Positions 40,601 through 49,212 of a DNA stretch of 64,000 nt are shown in pieces (position 1 is the first letter of the stretch; each line of letters starts with the position of its first letter). The translations under genes were made by a program, and so were the position numbers. The stretch spans positions 62,001 through 126,000 of the forward strand of contig JAWKTM010000008.1 of assembly GCA_041399085.1 (NCBI GenBank), read 5' to 3'. The notes under the pieces were generated by a model, which did not search any database, was not told where the DNA came from, and saw nothing but the letters and a program-made list of their open reading frames with translations. This DNA comes from JAWKTM01 sp041399085. Lineage in GTDB: Bacteria; Planctomycetota; Planctomycetia; Pirellulales; Pirellulaceae.

Positions 40601-41034
40601 GTGGTCTCCGCCACGGGTGAAGCGGCTGAAGCGGCTGAAGCGGCTGAAGCGACGGGCGAGATAGGCGGCGAGGTTGAAGAAATCGGAGGTGACGCGGGGG
40701 GCGAAGCGGGTGGCGCCGGTTCGGCTTCGGCCTCCTCGGCAGCTTCCGCCGCACGACGCAGGCGGCGATCGTAGGCGACTCGTTCCGCGGGATTCAACAA
40801 GCATCCGGCCGCCCGAGTCAGCTCGTTCAACAGCCGCCGAGCAGCGGCGGCATCCGGCCCGTCGAGGTGGCTTCGCACGACGTCCATTCGCTGCTCGGCC
40901 GCGCGGGAAATCGCGTCGCGGCTGCCTTCGCCTGGATCAATGCCCAGCAGCGAGTAGTGATTCGCCGGCAATTCGTCGGGGCTGAGCCCCAGCCAGGCTT
41001 GATACGGATCGAGTTTTTCCATGATTGTTGCCAT
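37620..41034 (-). pseudogene. J-like / LamG multidomain membrane protein, multiple frameshifts
   Basis: Pieces of one planctomycete protein of about 1130 residues lie in order on the minus strand in changing frames. From 41034: MEKLDPYQAWLGL with a DnaJ-like planctomycete N-domain (LLGIDPGEGSRDAI, CLLNPAERVAYDRRLR); a Pro/Ser/Ala linker; a membrane segment near 40290 (GIPMWAMFGGLAIAAW); a LamG/concanavalin-like domain near 40020-39300 (ANALRLAGSDGVEIANSD, FTVELWTKLTPG, LALFDFERIEGPTVVDRSGN); then one long intact frame 39107-37620 of helical repeats and a C-terminal beta domain (GRLQLEFHGMLHVPENMTVLV, YRLELEPGEYAIRWVLTGG). At least five shifts separate the pieces, between 40560 and 39100. Decay or poor local sequence both fit. 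Its likely role was at the cell surface, with the N-domain inside. Confidence 0.75.
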
Positions 41035-41317
41035 TTCTCCGACTCCGATCCGAAAACGCGATCTTCAACGCCGACGGAAAAATTCGACGCTTTTGACCGG
41101 CGAAGGTTCCTCCGCAAGGTGGCTTTTCGCGATCGGAGCCTGGGTTTTGTCGCTCCATCGAGACCTATTCTACGCGAAGCGGGAAATCTCGCGAAGTTTG
41201 TGCGGCGCGGCTCGGCGCCCCGGTCCGAACCCGCAGCATTGCTGTACGTTTAAAACCCGCGCAGCTCCGTTCGGTCTCGACGCGGGGACCGTAAGCGACG
41301 CGGCGGGGGCGGCTGGA

Positions 41318-41640
41318 GATGCAGACGAAAGCTGGGACCGCACACGGGAAGAAAGCTCGGATCGCACACGGGAAGCTCGGATCGCACACGGGAAACTCCG
41401 GATCGCACACGGAGCGCTCTCGGACCCGCAGACGGGGCGTCGGACCGCACACGGGGAAGCTCGGACCGCAGACAGGGCGCTTGGGATCGCAGACAGGGCA
41501 GCATTTCGGGATCGCAGACGGGAAGCAGGACCGCACACGGGAAACTCGGATCGCAACGGGGAGTCGGACCGCAGACAGGGAAGCCGTGAAGGATCGCACA
41601 CGGGGAAGCTTCGGATCGCACACGGGACTCAATTTGAGAC
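41318..41640. repeat. degenerate ~20-bp minisatellite array
   Basis: About 14 units of 18-25 bp with the core GGATCGCACACGGGAAGCTC (variants GGACCGCAGACAGGG). All units have the same orientation. It lies between the broken J-like/LamG gene (start 41034) and proC. The array is unrelated in sequence to the one at 2911-3477. Frames through it encode only repeats such as FPVCGP/FPVCDP on the minus strand, which I do not accept as genes. Confidence 0.88.
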
Positions 41641-42229
41641 AAACTTGGCTTCCGGTAGCGACATTCTGGCCGTGCGAGAGCGATCTTGACGATGAACTGT
41701 TGCTTTACCGTCCAGAATGTTCCGGCTTTAGGCATCGTGGGACGCATCTTAGCGAGACCGCGACATGCCCGTTCCGCATCGTGGCCCGAGGCATTGCCAT
41801 CGTGCGGCCGGGAAGAAGCACGCCCGAGAGGCCGTTTGGCGACTTGGGGCGTAACGCTCACTTCGGGCTGCTTGGCCGATTGGCCCATATCTTCGATCAG
41901 GCAATTCCGTCTATTGCCGATTGCCATCGGTCGATACAATTCGGCCGAAGTTGGCGGTCAGTGGCGAAAGCTGTTGCTGCCGGCTACTTTGGCGATTTCC
42001 TCTGCCATGTTCGTGATGTCGGCGTTTAATTCCTGGGAGCCGATGAGAGGTCCGCAGGGAGCTCAATGTGGTCGCGGCGCATGTAGGCCGGTCAGCGTGC
42101 CGGTAACGTAACCCGAGGCTCAAGCACCCACTTTGATCGCGGGCTTCCACGATATCGCGCCGCCACGGCATTGCGGCGGAGGAGATTGCCTTTTTCTGTT
42201 TCTTGGCGGAGCGGCCAGCGGGGTGACGA
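41641..42229. other. non-coding or decayed stretch before proC
   Basis: Frames on both strands up to ~230 codons cross this area but begin inside the repeat array or run antisense to proC, and none resembles a family. I see no RNA gene or clear hairpin with a T run. Confidence 0.45.
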
Positions 42230-43064
42230 ATGGCGGATCGAAATAATCGAGTTGCGGAGCTGTCGATTGGCTTCGTCGGAGCCGGACAAATGGCGACGGC
42301 GTTGGCTCGCGGTTTCTGCCAGGCTGGTTTGGTCGCCCCGGCCGACATCACGGCTTTCGATCCCGATGGGGGAGCGGCCAGACGGTTTGCCGAGGCGGTT
42401 CCCGGCGTGCGGATTGTGTCGGGCAACAGCGAGGTCGTCGCCGCCAGCTCGGTCGTGGTGTTGGCCGTCAAACCGCAAGTGATGTCGCAAGCCACCGGTT
42501 CGTTGGCCGGGGCCGAGTTGCGGGACAAGTTGTTCGTGTCGATCGCGGCCGGCGTGACGCTGGCTCAGTTGTACGAGCAGCTTGGCACGCGACGTGATCG
42601 CGTAATGCCGAACACCGCCGGCTCTGGTCGGATGCGGCGACCGGGTATTCGCTGGGCGGTGATGCGACCGGGGCGGACGGCGAGTTGGTCGGCCGGTTGT
42701 TCGGCGCGGTCGGCGTGGCGGTGCCGTGGGCGAAGGCCGTTGTTGAACGCCGTGACCGGTTTGTCTGGTCCCGGGCCGGCGCGGCGTGTTGTGTAGCCGC
42801 GCGCGATCATCCAGGGGCTGAGCGACGGCGGCGTGCGGATGGGTTTGCCGCGAGCCGTGGCGAGCAACTGGCCGCTCAAACCATGCAAGGGGCGGCTCGG
42901 ATGGTGTTAGAGAAACCGGTGAACATCCTGGTTCATTGAAGGACCGCGTGACTAGTCCCAGGCGACGATCGCCGGCCTGCAAGCGGCTGGAAGACCGAGC
43001 CGTTCGGGGCGCGATGATGGCGGCCGTCGAAGCCGCAACCAAACGGGCTCGCGAGTTGGGCTGA
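42230..43064 (+). pseudogene. proC: pyrroline-5-carboxylate reductase, frameshifted
   Basis: The N-terminal ~125 residues are intact: SIGFVGAGQMATALARGF with the Rossmann GxGxMA, then VVVLAVKPQVM and FVSIAAGVTLAQLYEQLG. From about 42610 family sequence goes on but in shifting frames: GGDATGADGELVGRLFG-type, LLNAVTGLSG, ALSDGGVRMGLPRAVA, AAQTMQGAARMVLE, HPGSLKDRVTSP and QAL-EDRAVRGAMMAAVEAATKRARELG to a TGA at 43062-43064. At least four indels are needed. ProC makes proline from pyrroline-5-carboxylate with NADPH. Unless another copy exists elsewhere, so many breaks in a biosynthetic gene point to sequence error as much as to decay. Confidence 0.82.
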
Positions 43065-43357
43065 GCGGGGCGTTGCCAGGCAGACGCCGTTTGCGAAAGT
43101 CGCGGTCAGGTGGCACGCCCAGAGTCTTCGATGGGCGTGGCTGAGTCGCTCGAATGGTTTCCCGCAGCGCCGCACGCCGATCTCCGATCCCGCGGCGGCT
43201 GACACGCAGGTCTCCCAACGCTGCGAGAGACCTTCGGTCCGTGGTTTGCGAGGTCGGGAGACCTGTGCCGGCTATCCGGCGGCCGCATCGTGATAGGCTT
43301 GGCGGTACATTGCTTGACGACGGTAATCGTGCTGTTTGGCGTGCTGGTGAGCGTGAA
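43065..43357. other. intergenic stretch with hairpins
   Basis: No gene is supported. Two inverted repeats are seen: CACGCCCA/TGGGCGTG (43111-43136 area) and GGTCTC...GAGACC-type palindromes near 43209-43262. The stretch ends at the IS5-type remnant. Confidence 0.4.
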
Positions 43358-43584
43358 CTAAAGACCTATCCGAAACTGATTCGACAAGACGAAGTAAGCT
43401 AACGCGAGGTGAAGTCCAGCGATATGGTTTTCAACTTTCTTGTCCCATCGTATGAGGATCGCTCGAAAACGATTTAGCCAGCCATGAGTTCTCTCCACGA
43501 CCCAACGTCGTGGACGTTCCGATTTTCGATCAGGTTCTCGCTGCTCTTCACCGCGACTTCATGCGTGTGCTGTGTACTTGTAAA
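43358..43584 (-). pseudogene. IS5-family transposase, C-terminal fragment
   Basis: The minus strand reads SRGEEQREPDRKSERPRRW and then VVERTHGWLNRFRAILIRWD, KKVENHIAGLHLALAYFV and a TAG at 43360-43358. This is the typical C-terminus of IS5/IS427-group DDE transposases, with the WVVERTH.WLNRFR box that includes the catalytic Glu. The N-terminal part is missing; the match ends where the next insertion element begins at 43585, and one frameshift lies just before SRGEE. Confidence 0.82.
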
Positions 43585-43607
43585 CTGCACTTTAGGCGAT
43601 CGCCTAT
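43585..43607 (+). repeat. left inverted repeat of the IS
   Basis: 23 bp, 22 of which match the complement of 45169-45191. It contains the palindrome AGGCGATCGCCT. Confidence 0.85.
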
Positions 43608-43691
43608 CACTGTGAAATTGATGTTGCCACGAAAAAGGCCCTCAGAGAAATTGGAGGTTCTGATACCGCACCAATACTCAAAGGGCCAAGG

Positions 43692-45154
43692 ATGGCTAAG
43701 CGTAAACGCTCCGGACGACTGCCACAAGCTCAACATTCCGGTAAACGAAAACCGTCGCAGCATGACAAGCGAAAGCGACTTGCCACGCCCAATCCCGAGC
43801 GACAACGCACGACGCAGGCCAGCGTGCCTTTGTCCGGTGGTGTCGCGGTGATGGTTGCCGCGATGAGCCGCTTGCTTGACCATCGCATCGCTTTTCGATT
43901 GCCGATCGTCTTCGCGGGAGCGATGCTCGCCGGAGGACGTCGTACCGCAGCGAGTTGGTTTCGCTTCGCAGGCGTCAAACACGACTGGGACCGCTTTTAT
44001 GAGCTGTTGCGGACAATCGGCAAAAACAGTGCTTCGTTGATGACGCCGCTTCTGGGTTTCGTCTTGTTAAGTTCGATCCTGGTGAACAGGGACACTGGAC
44101 GCTGTTGATTGATGATTCGCCGACAAAGCGATTTGGACCGTGCGTTGAAGCGGCCAACATTCACCATAACCCGACGCCTGGACCGGGCGATGGAGCATGG
44201 CTCTACGGACACAACTGGGTTTGTTTGGCGTTGGCACTGGGGCATCCGTTCTTTGGCGTGATTGCCTTGCCGCTGCTGTCGCGGTTGTATGTTCGTCGAG
44301 TCGACATGGAGGCACTCAAAGCTCGCCATGACTGGGAATTTCGCACGAAGCACGAACTGGCGTTGGACCTTTGCCAGAGAGTGATCAACACACTGCGAGC
44401 GATGGGCTCCAAGGCGGGCTTTGTCGTCGTGTTCGATGGCGCCTATGCGGCCACGTCGTTGGTGCGTCCGCTGATCGCCACCGGCGCGACGGTCGTCACG
44501 CGGATTCGTCGTGATGCGAAATTGTTTGATCTTCCGGTGAACAAAGTGGGCGGGCGTGGGCGACCCAGGAAGTACGGCAAGAACCGAATTAGCTTGGCCA
44601 AGCGAGCCGGTCATCGTGATGGCTGGCAAACGATCAGCTACCTGTGTCGCGGTGTGATGACCGAGGGCCGGTGCAAGACATTTCTGGCGACCAATCCTCT
44701 TGCCGGCGGTGTCGTGCGAGTGGTTCTGCTGCAACACGCCAACGGCAACTGGGCCGCGTACATTAGCACCGACGTATCGATGAGCGTCGCGTCGATCTTG
44801 AAGATTGTTTCGGACCGCTGGAGCATCGAAGAACATTTTCACGATGTCAAAGAGATCTGGGGCGCCGGCGAGCAGCAGGTCCGCAATGTCTGGTCGAGCA
44901 TCGGTTGCTGGCACGTTTGCGGTTGGCTCTATGCGTTGGTGGAGTTGGCGAGTTGGGACGAGGATCAAGCAAGTTTGGTAGATCGAAATGATAGACCGTG
45001 GGACAATGCCCAAAGACGACCTTCACACAATGACCGTCGGCGCAAGATTGCTCGTAAAATGCTACACGAAACATTTTTGATTGATCTGCCCGACACCCCT
45101 GACGGCACAAAAACCCGCGACCGAATCGAACGACTCCTGGCATTGGCAGTTTGA
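43692..45154 (+). CDS. transposase, DDE (IS701/IS4-like), with a frame change
   Basis: The first frame (43692-44108) gives a basic N-terminus (KRKRSGRLPQAQHSGKRKP) and a helical region ending KNSASLMTPLLG. The second frame, -1 relative to the first, gives FDPGEQGHWTLLIDDSPTKRFG with the first catalytic Asp, NIHHNPTPGPGDGAWLYGHNW, VVFDGAYAATSLV with the second Asp, and SDRWSIEEHFHDVKE with the Glu, to a stop at 45154. The frames overlap at 44003-44108, which contains CAAAAAC (44021-44027), but the family match crosses later, near 44060-44070, so an inactivating indel is more likely than programmed frameshifting. Confidence 0.85.
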
Positions 45155-45168
45155 AATCGAGCCGGTCA

Positions 45169-45191
45169 ATAGGCAATCGCCTAAAGTGCAG
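45169..45191 (-). repeat. right inverted repeat of the IS
   Basis: Complement of the left repeat with one change (GATTGCC for GATCGCC). It starts 15 bp after the transposase stop. Confidence 0.85.
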
Positions 45192-45212
45192 CCTGTCCGC
45201 AAGGACGCTTTA

Positions 45213-45305
45213 TCATCGCTGCCACTCCTCTCTCCACTGCTTGAGCAAACGCGGAGGAATCGAATCATAGAGGCGATAGGTGATGAAATGAGCGTGCCCA
45301 GGTTC
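45213..45305 (-). pseudogene. REP-associated tyrosine transposase (RAYT) fragment
   Basis: The minus strand reads HAHFITYRLYDSIPPRLL and then KQWREEWQR before two stops. This is the start of the Y1/IS200-like RAYT domain (the usual pattern is YHVTFRL-DSLP...L.QW). The His-hydrophobe-His pair and the catalytic Tyr further on are absent, so it is a remnant of about 30 codons. REP-like palindromes lie 100-200 bp away, as RAYT genes usually have. Confidence 0.6.
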
Positions 45306-45409
45306 ACTTGCAGTGCGAGGTGCTCATCGGTGACTGCTTCGGGTGTTTCATGGCTGAGCCACAGGTAGGGTGTAAAGAATGACGGAAGTCAGAGCGAAAC
45401 AAGGCAGCA

Positions 45410-45517
45410 GGATGCTGGCAGCATCCACCACAATTAATCGCAACCGTAGCAGACGCTGGCAGCGTCTACCACGATCAGGCATAGTCGTGGCGTCGTAGCC
45501 GGACGCTGCCAGCGTCC
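45410..45517. repeat. three REP-like palindromes
   Basis: GGATGCTGGCAGCATCC (45410-45426), AGACGCTGGCAGCGTCT (45451-45467) and GGACGCTGCCAGCGTCC (45501-45517), with the common core GCTGSCAGC. The last is identical to 3916-3932. Confidence 0.8.
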
Positions 45518-45531
45518 GAAGCGGGTGGAAG

Positions 45532-46198
45532 CTATGACCGCGGTTCTGCAAGGCCGAACGTCGCGCGCCCCGAATAAAACGCGTTCGCCTTCTCGTAGTC
45601 AGGACGATCCGGCGGCTTCGTTTGTTCCTGCTGCCCGGTCAAATTCCGCATGGAGCGCACGAGTCGCCACTTCTCCGTTTCCTCCCCACCTCAATTCGCC
45701 TCGCTTAGTTGCCAACAGTTGCTCTCGATGCTGGTCCACTCGCACTGGAACGAAGCCATCCCGCAACACGCCGATCCCCGAGATTAGCAACCGAATCAAG
45801 TGCATAACATGCTTCCACTTCACGTGCCCCTGATTCCGGATGTCCGCCTGCATCTTCTTGAATTGAGACATGACGTAGCCGTTGTAGGTCTGGTACACGA
45901 GCCGGGATAGGAACATGGACCGCATCGACAACAGCTCGTCGGCCAACGGTGTCGTTCTTTCGACTAACGGCGTATAGAGACACTCCAGCACATTCGGGTT
46001 CGCCTTGAGCGCCAAAACAAGAAACTTTTGGAGTTCCCAGTAGGACTCCTGAGTCTCATGGCATTCCAGTTGTTCAGGGACACCGTACAGCGACCAGTGC
46101 AGTTCGGCTGGCGGTAAGTAACACCCACGACGGTCGACGTCTGACTTGCTGTCCGCCAATCCGTACGCATGCGAGCCAATAATGCACTGGTAGATCAC
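45532..46198 (-). pseudogene. YcgL/COG3541-type nucleotidyltransferase, damaged 3' end
   Basis: About 190 residues match predicted nucleotidyltransferases of the pol-beta superfamily: CIIGSHAYGLADSKSDVDRRG holds the GS-x-A-x-G and DxD pattern, followed by LKANPNVLECLYTPLV, FLSRLVYQTYNGYVMSQFKK and HVKWKHVMHLIRLLISG. At about 45615 the frame changes and the usual ending continues in another frame (PPDRPDYEKANAF) before further disorder, with a stop at 45532. The start is a GTG at 46198 without a clear ribosome site, and a few N-terminal residues may be missing. The substrate of the family is unknown. Confidence 0.78.
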
Positions 46199-46294
46199 GT
46201 TATCAAAGAAGGTCGTGTCGACGAAGAATCACGCCGCTTTTCTCCAATGTCGCCTTCCTTGAACTTGGCGAGCGTGGTCAGATCGCACCCGATT

Positions 46295-47103
46295 TCAGAA
46301 TATCTGCTGGGCGTCGTCTGCCAGGGAATCGAACTCGATAAGAGTGTTCCAGATCAGACGGTGTTCTGACGACCACCGACTGCGCCATGAGGATGCAGAG
46401 TGCGACCATTCTGGCCGACAACATCCTTCAACGTCACGACCTGCGTACCGATGGGAAATGGCGTCATACGGCACCGAAATTTGCGGAATCTTTCGCCGGC
46501 CGGTTGCGACCCCGAACAGAAAGGCGTCCACGAGTCCGTCGGCCAGGGCTGGCGTGAGCCTTTGTTCAGGGTTGGGTCTTCCTGATAGAGCGTTCGCGTG
46601 GTAATCCATGATGCTGCAAAATAACAGGGCGAGCGAATTGTCGCCGCCGTGAGTTCTCCAGCATCGCTTGCTTCCCATTACCTTTGCCACAATCGAAACG
46701 CATGTCGGACATCATGCAAGAACTCGGCGGAGTTCGAGATGACGGGGGCCGAACGCCGTTTGAAACATAATTTGTGGGACTCGCGGATCGGCCGCACAAA
46801 ACGCAGAGTACCGCGAATGATCGCTCGCAACCGATCGGCAACGCCGCTGGTTGCCGAGATTGTGGAAGCAAGTTCATGATATGCGTCATCGTGTTTCCAG
46901 CGCACGACACGCTCGAATAGATCCTGCTTGCTATCGCAATAGTAGTAGAGCACCGGTCGCGTGACGCCAGTCGCCGCAATGATCTCCCGCACGCTGGTGG
47001 CGGCAAAGCCTTTCGTGGCGAACAGCGTCAGTGCCGCATCGAGCAACCGTTCTTCAGTTTCATTCCGGGCCGTTCCCGGCTTGCCATTGGTCGATATGGC
47101 CAC
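46295..47103 (-). pseudogene. TetR/AcrR family regulator, frameshifted
   Basis: Residues 1-140 are in one frame: the N-terminal helix-turn-helix is clear (LLDAALTLFATKGFAATSV, REIIAATGVTRPVLYYYCDS, KQDLFERVV). At about 46685 the frame shifts, and the expected ligand domain goes on in the next frame (ALLFCSIMDYHANALSGRP, PEQRLTPALADGLVDAFLFG). The first part alone could still bind DNA but would lack most of the dimer interface. The start is a GTG at 47103 that directly follows the stop of the redoxin/monooxygenase gene, so the two form an operon. A fitting operator lies in that gene's promoter region (49067-49084). Confidence 0.82.
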
Positions 47104-49017
47104 TTACTTGCCCTCCCCGCCTGAGACGTCGACTCGCGGCTGCCGGGCGTCGTGTTGCAAGTTGTCGTAGATAACATGAATCAGATCTTCGGTTCTCTTG
47201 GCCGAGAGCAAGAAGAAACAGAATAACATTTCGTCGTCCGTTTCCTCTCCCCATGTGACTCGCTGGGGCGGTGAGCTGGGATTCATCACATTGTCGGACG
47301 AGTTGTCGAAAACCGCGTCGACAGTCAACCTTGTCCCGGCTGGGAGTGTGAACGGCCGCTCATAATAATATTCGTCCTGCCAATTGTAGTTCCAGTTGCG
47401 AACGTCAATCAATGTTTTTTTGACGGCAACGCCATTGTCAGCCGGCAATGTCGCCGTCACTTTCATTGACTTGCCGAGTAAATGCATGTGTGGCACCACT
47501 CCGACCATAATGACATCCTTTGGCAGCGTATAGGAGGTTGTGCGGCGATAGTCGCTTTCGCCAGCCGGAATGTCCATCTCATAGTTGGCCATCCAAATGC
47601 TGCCGACCAGCTTGCCGGGTTCCCGCAATGTGTCCTCGACTGGCTTGTCGATAAAGTAGAGTCCGACTTCCGACTGGTCGACTTCCTCCTTTCCAGTTGG
47701 ATGATAATGAATCTGCATCACAAGATCAGAACCCTGCTTGAGATATCGCCCCATTCCGGCGGGCAATCGCCTCGGGGTGTTTCCGACGGACCAACCGCCC
47801 AAGGCGCCGGTCGGCGCGAAACCTGGTCCGCCGAAATTCGAGTAGCCAGGTTCCGGCGTGGCCTTATCGAGCTGTCGGGCCACGCCATTGCTGTCCAGGA
47901 AGAGAACGCTGTGATGCACGACGCGTTTGTTGCCCGGATGAAACTCGATGGCGGCCACCATGCGATCCGATGGGATGTCGATTGGGATCACAAAGTTTTG
48001 AAACAGATCGGGACCGTTGGCGTAGACAGTGAATGGCTGTGGCATTTTCACAACCAAATCCGGCTCGCCGAGACGCCAGCCTTCGGCGAATTGTGGCATC
48101 GGCGGAAGATCATCCTCGTCCCCTCGATCGCGTCCCGATTCGGCCCATTGTTTCAGCAGCGATAACTCGCGCTCGGTCATCCAGCGTTGGCCGACGAACT
48201 TTTCGTGGCCTGGATGTGGAATCCAAGGCGGCATGATTCGATCCTGCGTCACGGATGCGATCCAGTCGGCACGCTTGGCAACTTGTTCATAGGTTGCAAG
48301 CGAAAACGGAGCCACCTGGCCGTCTCGGTGACAATTTAAACATCGCGAGTAAATTATGGGGGCGATGTCACGATTGAATGTGACGGCCGAGTCTTTGGCT
48401 TCCGTCGAGAATGACTCGAACAGACAGCCGACGGGTTTCGTCACGGCAACCGAAACATCCTGGCCCTTTACCGCGCTGTCAATGGCATCGGCTAGATAAT
48501 ATTTGGATGGCTCGGCTCGCCGCCGTCCCACACTGCCCCATGTGTTGTCAATGGCGCCGCGATACACAATCGCGTCCGACGGGTCGAGCACGAAGGCTTC
48601 GGGGACATGTGTCGGCTTCAGCACGCCAGCAAGATGACCGGCCGGATCAAACAGCACGGGAACCGCGAGCCCGAACGACTTGAAATGGTCCGCTACCGCC
48701 GACCGCTTCACGGTGGAATCCGTAACCACTCCGAACAGTTGCACCTTTTCGGCATCAATGCGTTTGCGCAACTCGTTCAAGGGCTGGATATAGCTGTTCG
48801 AAATCGGGCATTCCGTTGACAGGAACACAAACACGCGAACCATGCCGCCGTCGTTCTGTTGCAGCGAATAAATGTCGCCTTGAAGATCGAGAATCGGCAC
48901 GCTGAGTGTTTCGCGGAGTTTGGGAACGGAATCGGCCGCGGACGAATGAGGCTCGGGAAAAACCGCAAACCACGCGGACAAGATCAACAAGACGCTGCAA
49001 CGAGATCGCAAAAGCAC
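47104..49017 (-). CDS. secreted redoxin / cytochrome c / copper monooxygenase-like protein
   Basis: A 637-residue exported protein with three parts. After a signal peptide (LLILSAWFAVFPEPHSSA) residues ~40-190 form a thioredoxin-like redoxin domain (VFVFLSTECPISNSYIQPL, with a single Cys rather than CxxC). Next is a short c-type haem segment with CLNCH (~228). The C-terminal ~330 residues resemble the copper type II ascorbate-dependent monooxygenase fold (PHM-like): HHSVLFLDSNG, QIHYHPTGKEE and HMHLLGKSMKV supply His and Met ligands. Redox chemistry in the periplasm is likely; the substrate is unknown. Start is a GTG at 49017 after GGAGAAAATGCC. The TetR gene follows without a gap. Confidence 0.88.
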   Translation of the reverse strand: MLLRSRCSVLLILSAWFAVFPEPHSSAADSVPKLRETLSVPILDLQGDIYSLQQNDGGMVRVFVFLSTECPISNSYIQPLNELRKRIDAEKVQLFGVVTDSTVKRSAVADHFKSFGLAVPVLFDPAGHLAGVLKPTHVPEAFVLDPSDAIVYRGAIDNTWGSVGRRRAEPSKYYLADAIDSAVKGQDVSVAVTKPVGCLFESFSTEAKDSAVTFNRDIAPIIYSRCLNCHRDGQVAPFSLATYEQVAKRADWIASVTQDRIMPPWIPHPGHEKFVGQRWMTERELSLLKQWAESGRDRGDEDDLPPMPQFAEGWRLGEPDLVVKMPQPFTVYANGPDLFQNFVIPIDIPSDRMVAAIEFHPGNKRVVHHSVLFLDSNGVARQLDKATPEPGYSNFGGPGFAPTGALGGWSVGNTPRRLPAGMGRYLKQGSDLVMQIHYHPTGKEEVDQSEVGLYFIDKPVEDTLREPGKLVGSIWMANYEMDIPAGESDYRRTTSYTLPKDVIMVGVVPHMHLLGKSMKVTATLPADNGVAVKKTLIDVRNWNYNWQDEYYYERPFTLPAGTRLTVDAVFDNSSDNVMNPSSPPQRVTWGEETDDEMLFCFFLLSAKRTEDLIHVIYDNLQHDARQPRVDVSGGEGK

Positions 49018-49066
49018 GGCATTTTCTCCGGAGATTGGTAGTTCGAGCCAATGTCGGATGATACCT

Positions 49067-49084
49067 ACCTAACGATCGGTAGGT
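49067..49084 (-). promoter_or_regulatory. TetR-type operator palindrome
   Basis: ACCTAACGATCGGTAGGT, an 18-bp palindrome with one mismatched pair, 50 bp upstream of the redoxin/monooxygenase start; an extra ACCT half-site adjoins it at 49063-49066. Position and type fit autorepression of the operon by the TetR protein encoded at its end. Confidence 0.75.
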
Positions 49085-49212
49085 TTCATTCGGTCGCGAA
49101 AATTCATTTCGCAGTTCAACCGCAGCGGACCGACTGGCATGCAGGCCGCGGGCTTCGCTGATGCCTACGGCTCGCCGTGGAACAAAAAACGAAGCCTTAT
49201 GGCGGGCTAAAT

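Larger units (their letters stand above)
43585..45191 (+). mobile_element. DDE insertion sequence (IS4/IS701-like), 1607 bp
   Basis: The ends are 23-bp inverted repeats at 43585-43607 and 45169-45191 with 22 identities (both read CTGCACTTTAGGCGAT inward). Between them is one transposase gene, frameshifted. No clear target-site duplication is seen at the two junctions, so the element may have rearranged after insertion. It interrupts the IS5-type fragment. Confidence 0.85.

Noticed and set aside
41318..41640. CRISPR array
   Set aside because: Units of 18-25 bp follow each other directly with no constant repeat and unique spacer pattern; no cas gene is near.
41250..41939. Minus-strand frame with FPVCGP/FPVCDP repeats
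   Set aside because: Its repeats come from the minisatellite and the rest has no family resemblance or start signal.
44003..44108. Programmed -1 frameshift in the IS transposase
   Set aside because: CAAAAAC at 44021-44027 is not a good heptamer and the family match changes frame about 40 bases later, so a plain indel is more likely.
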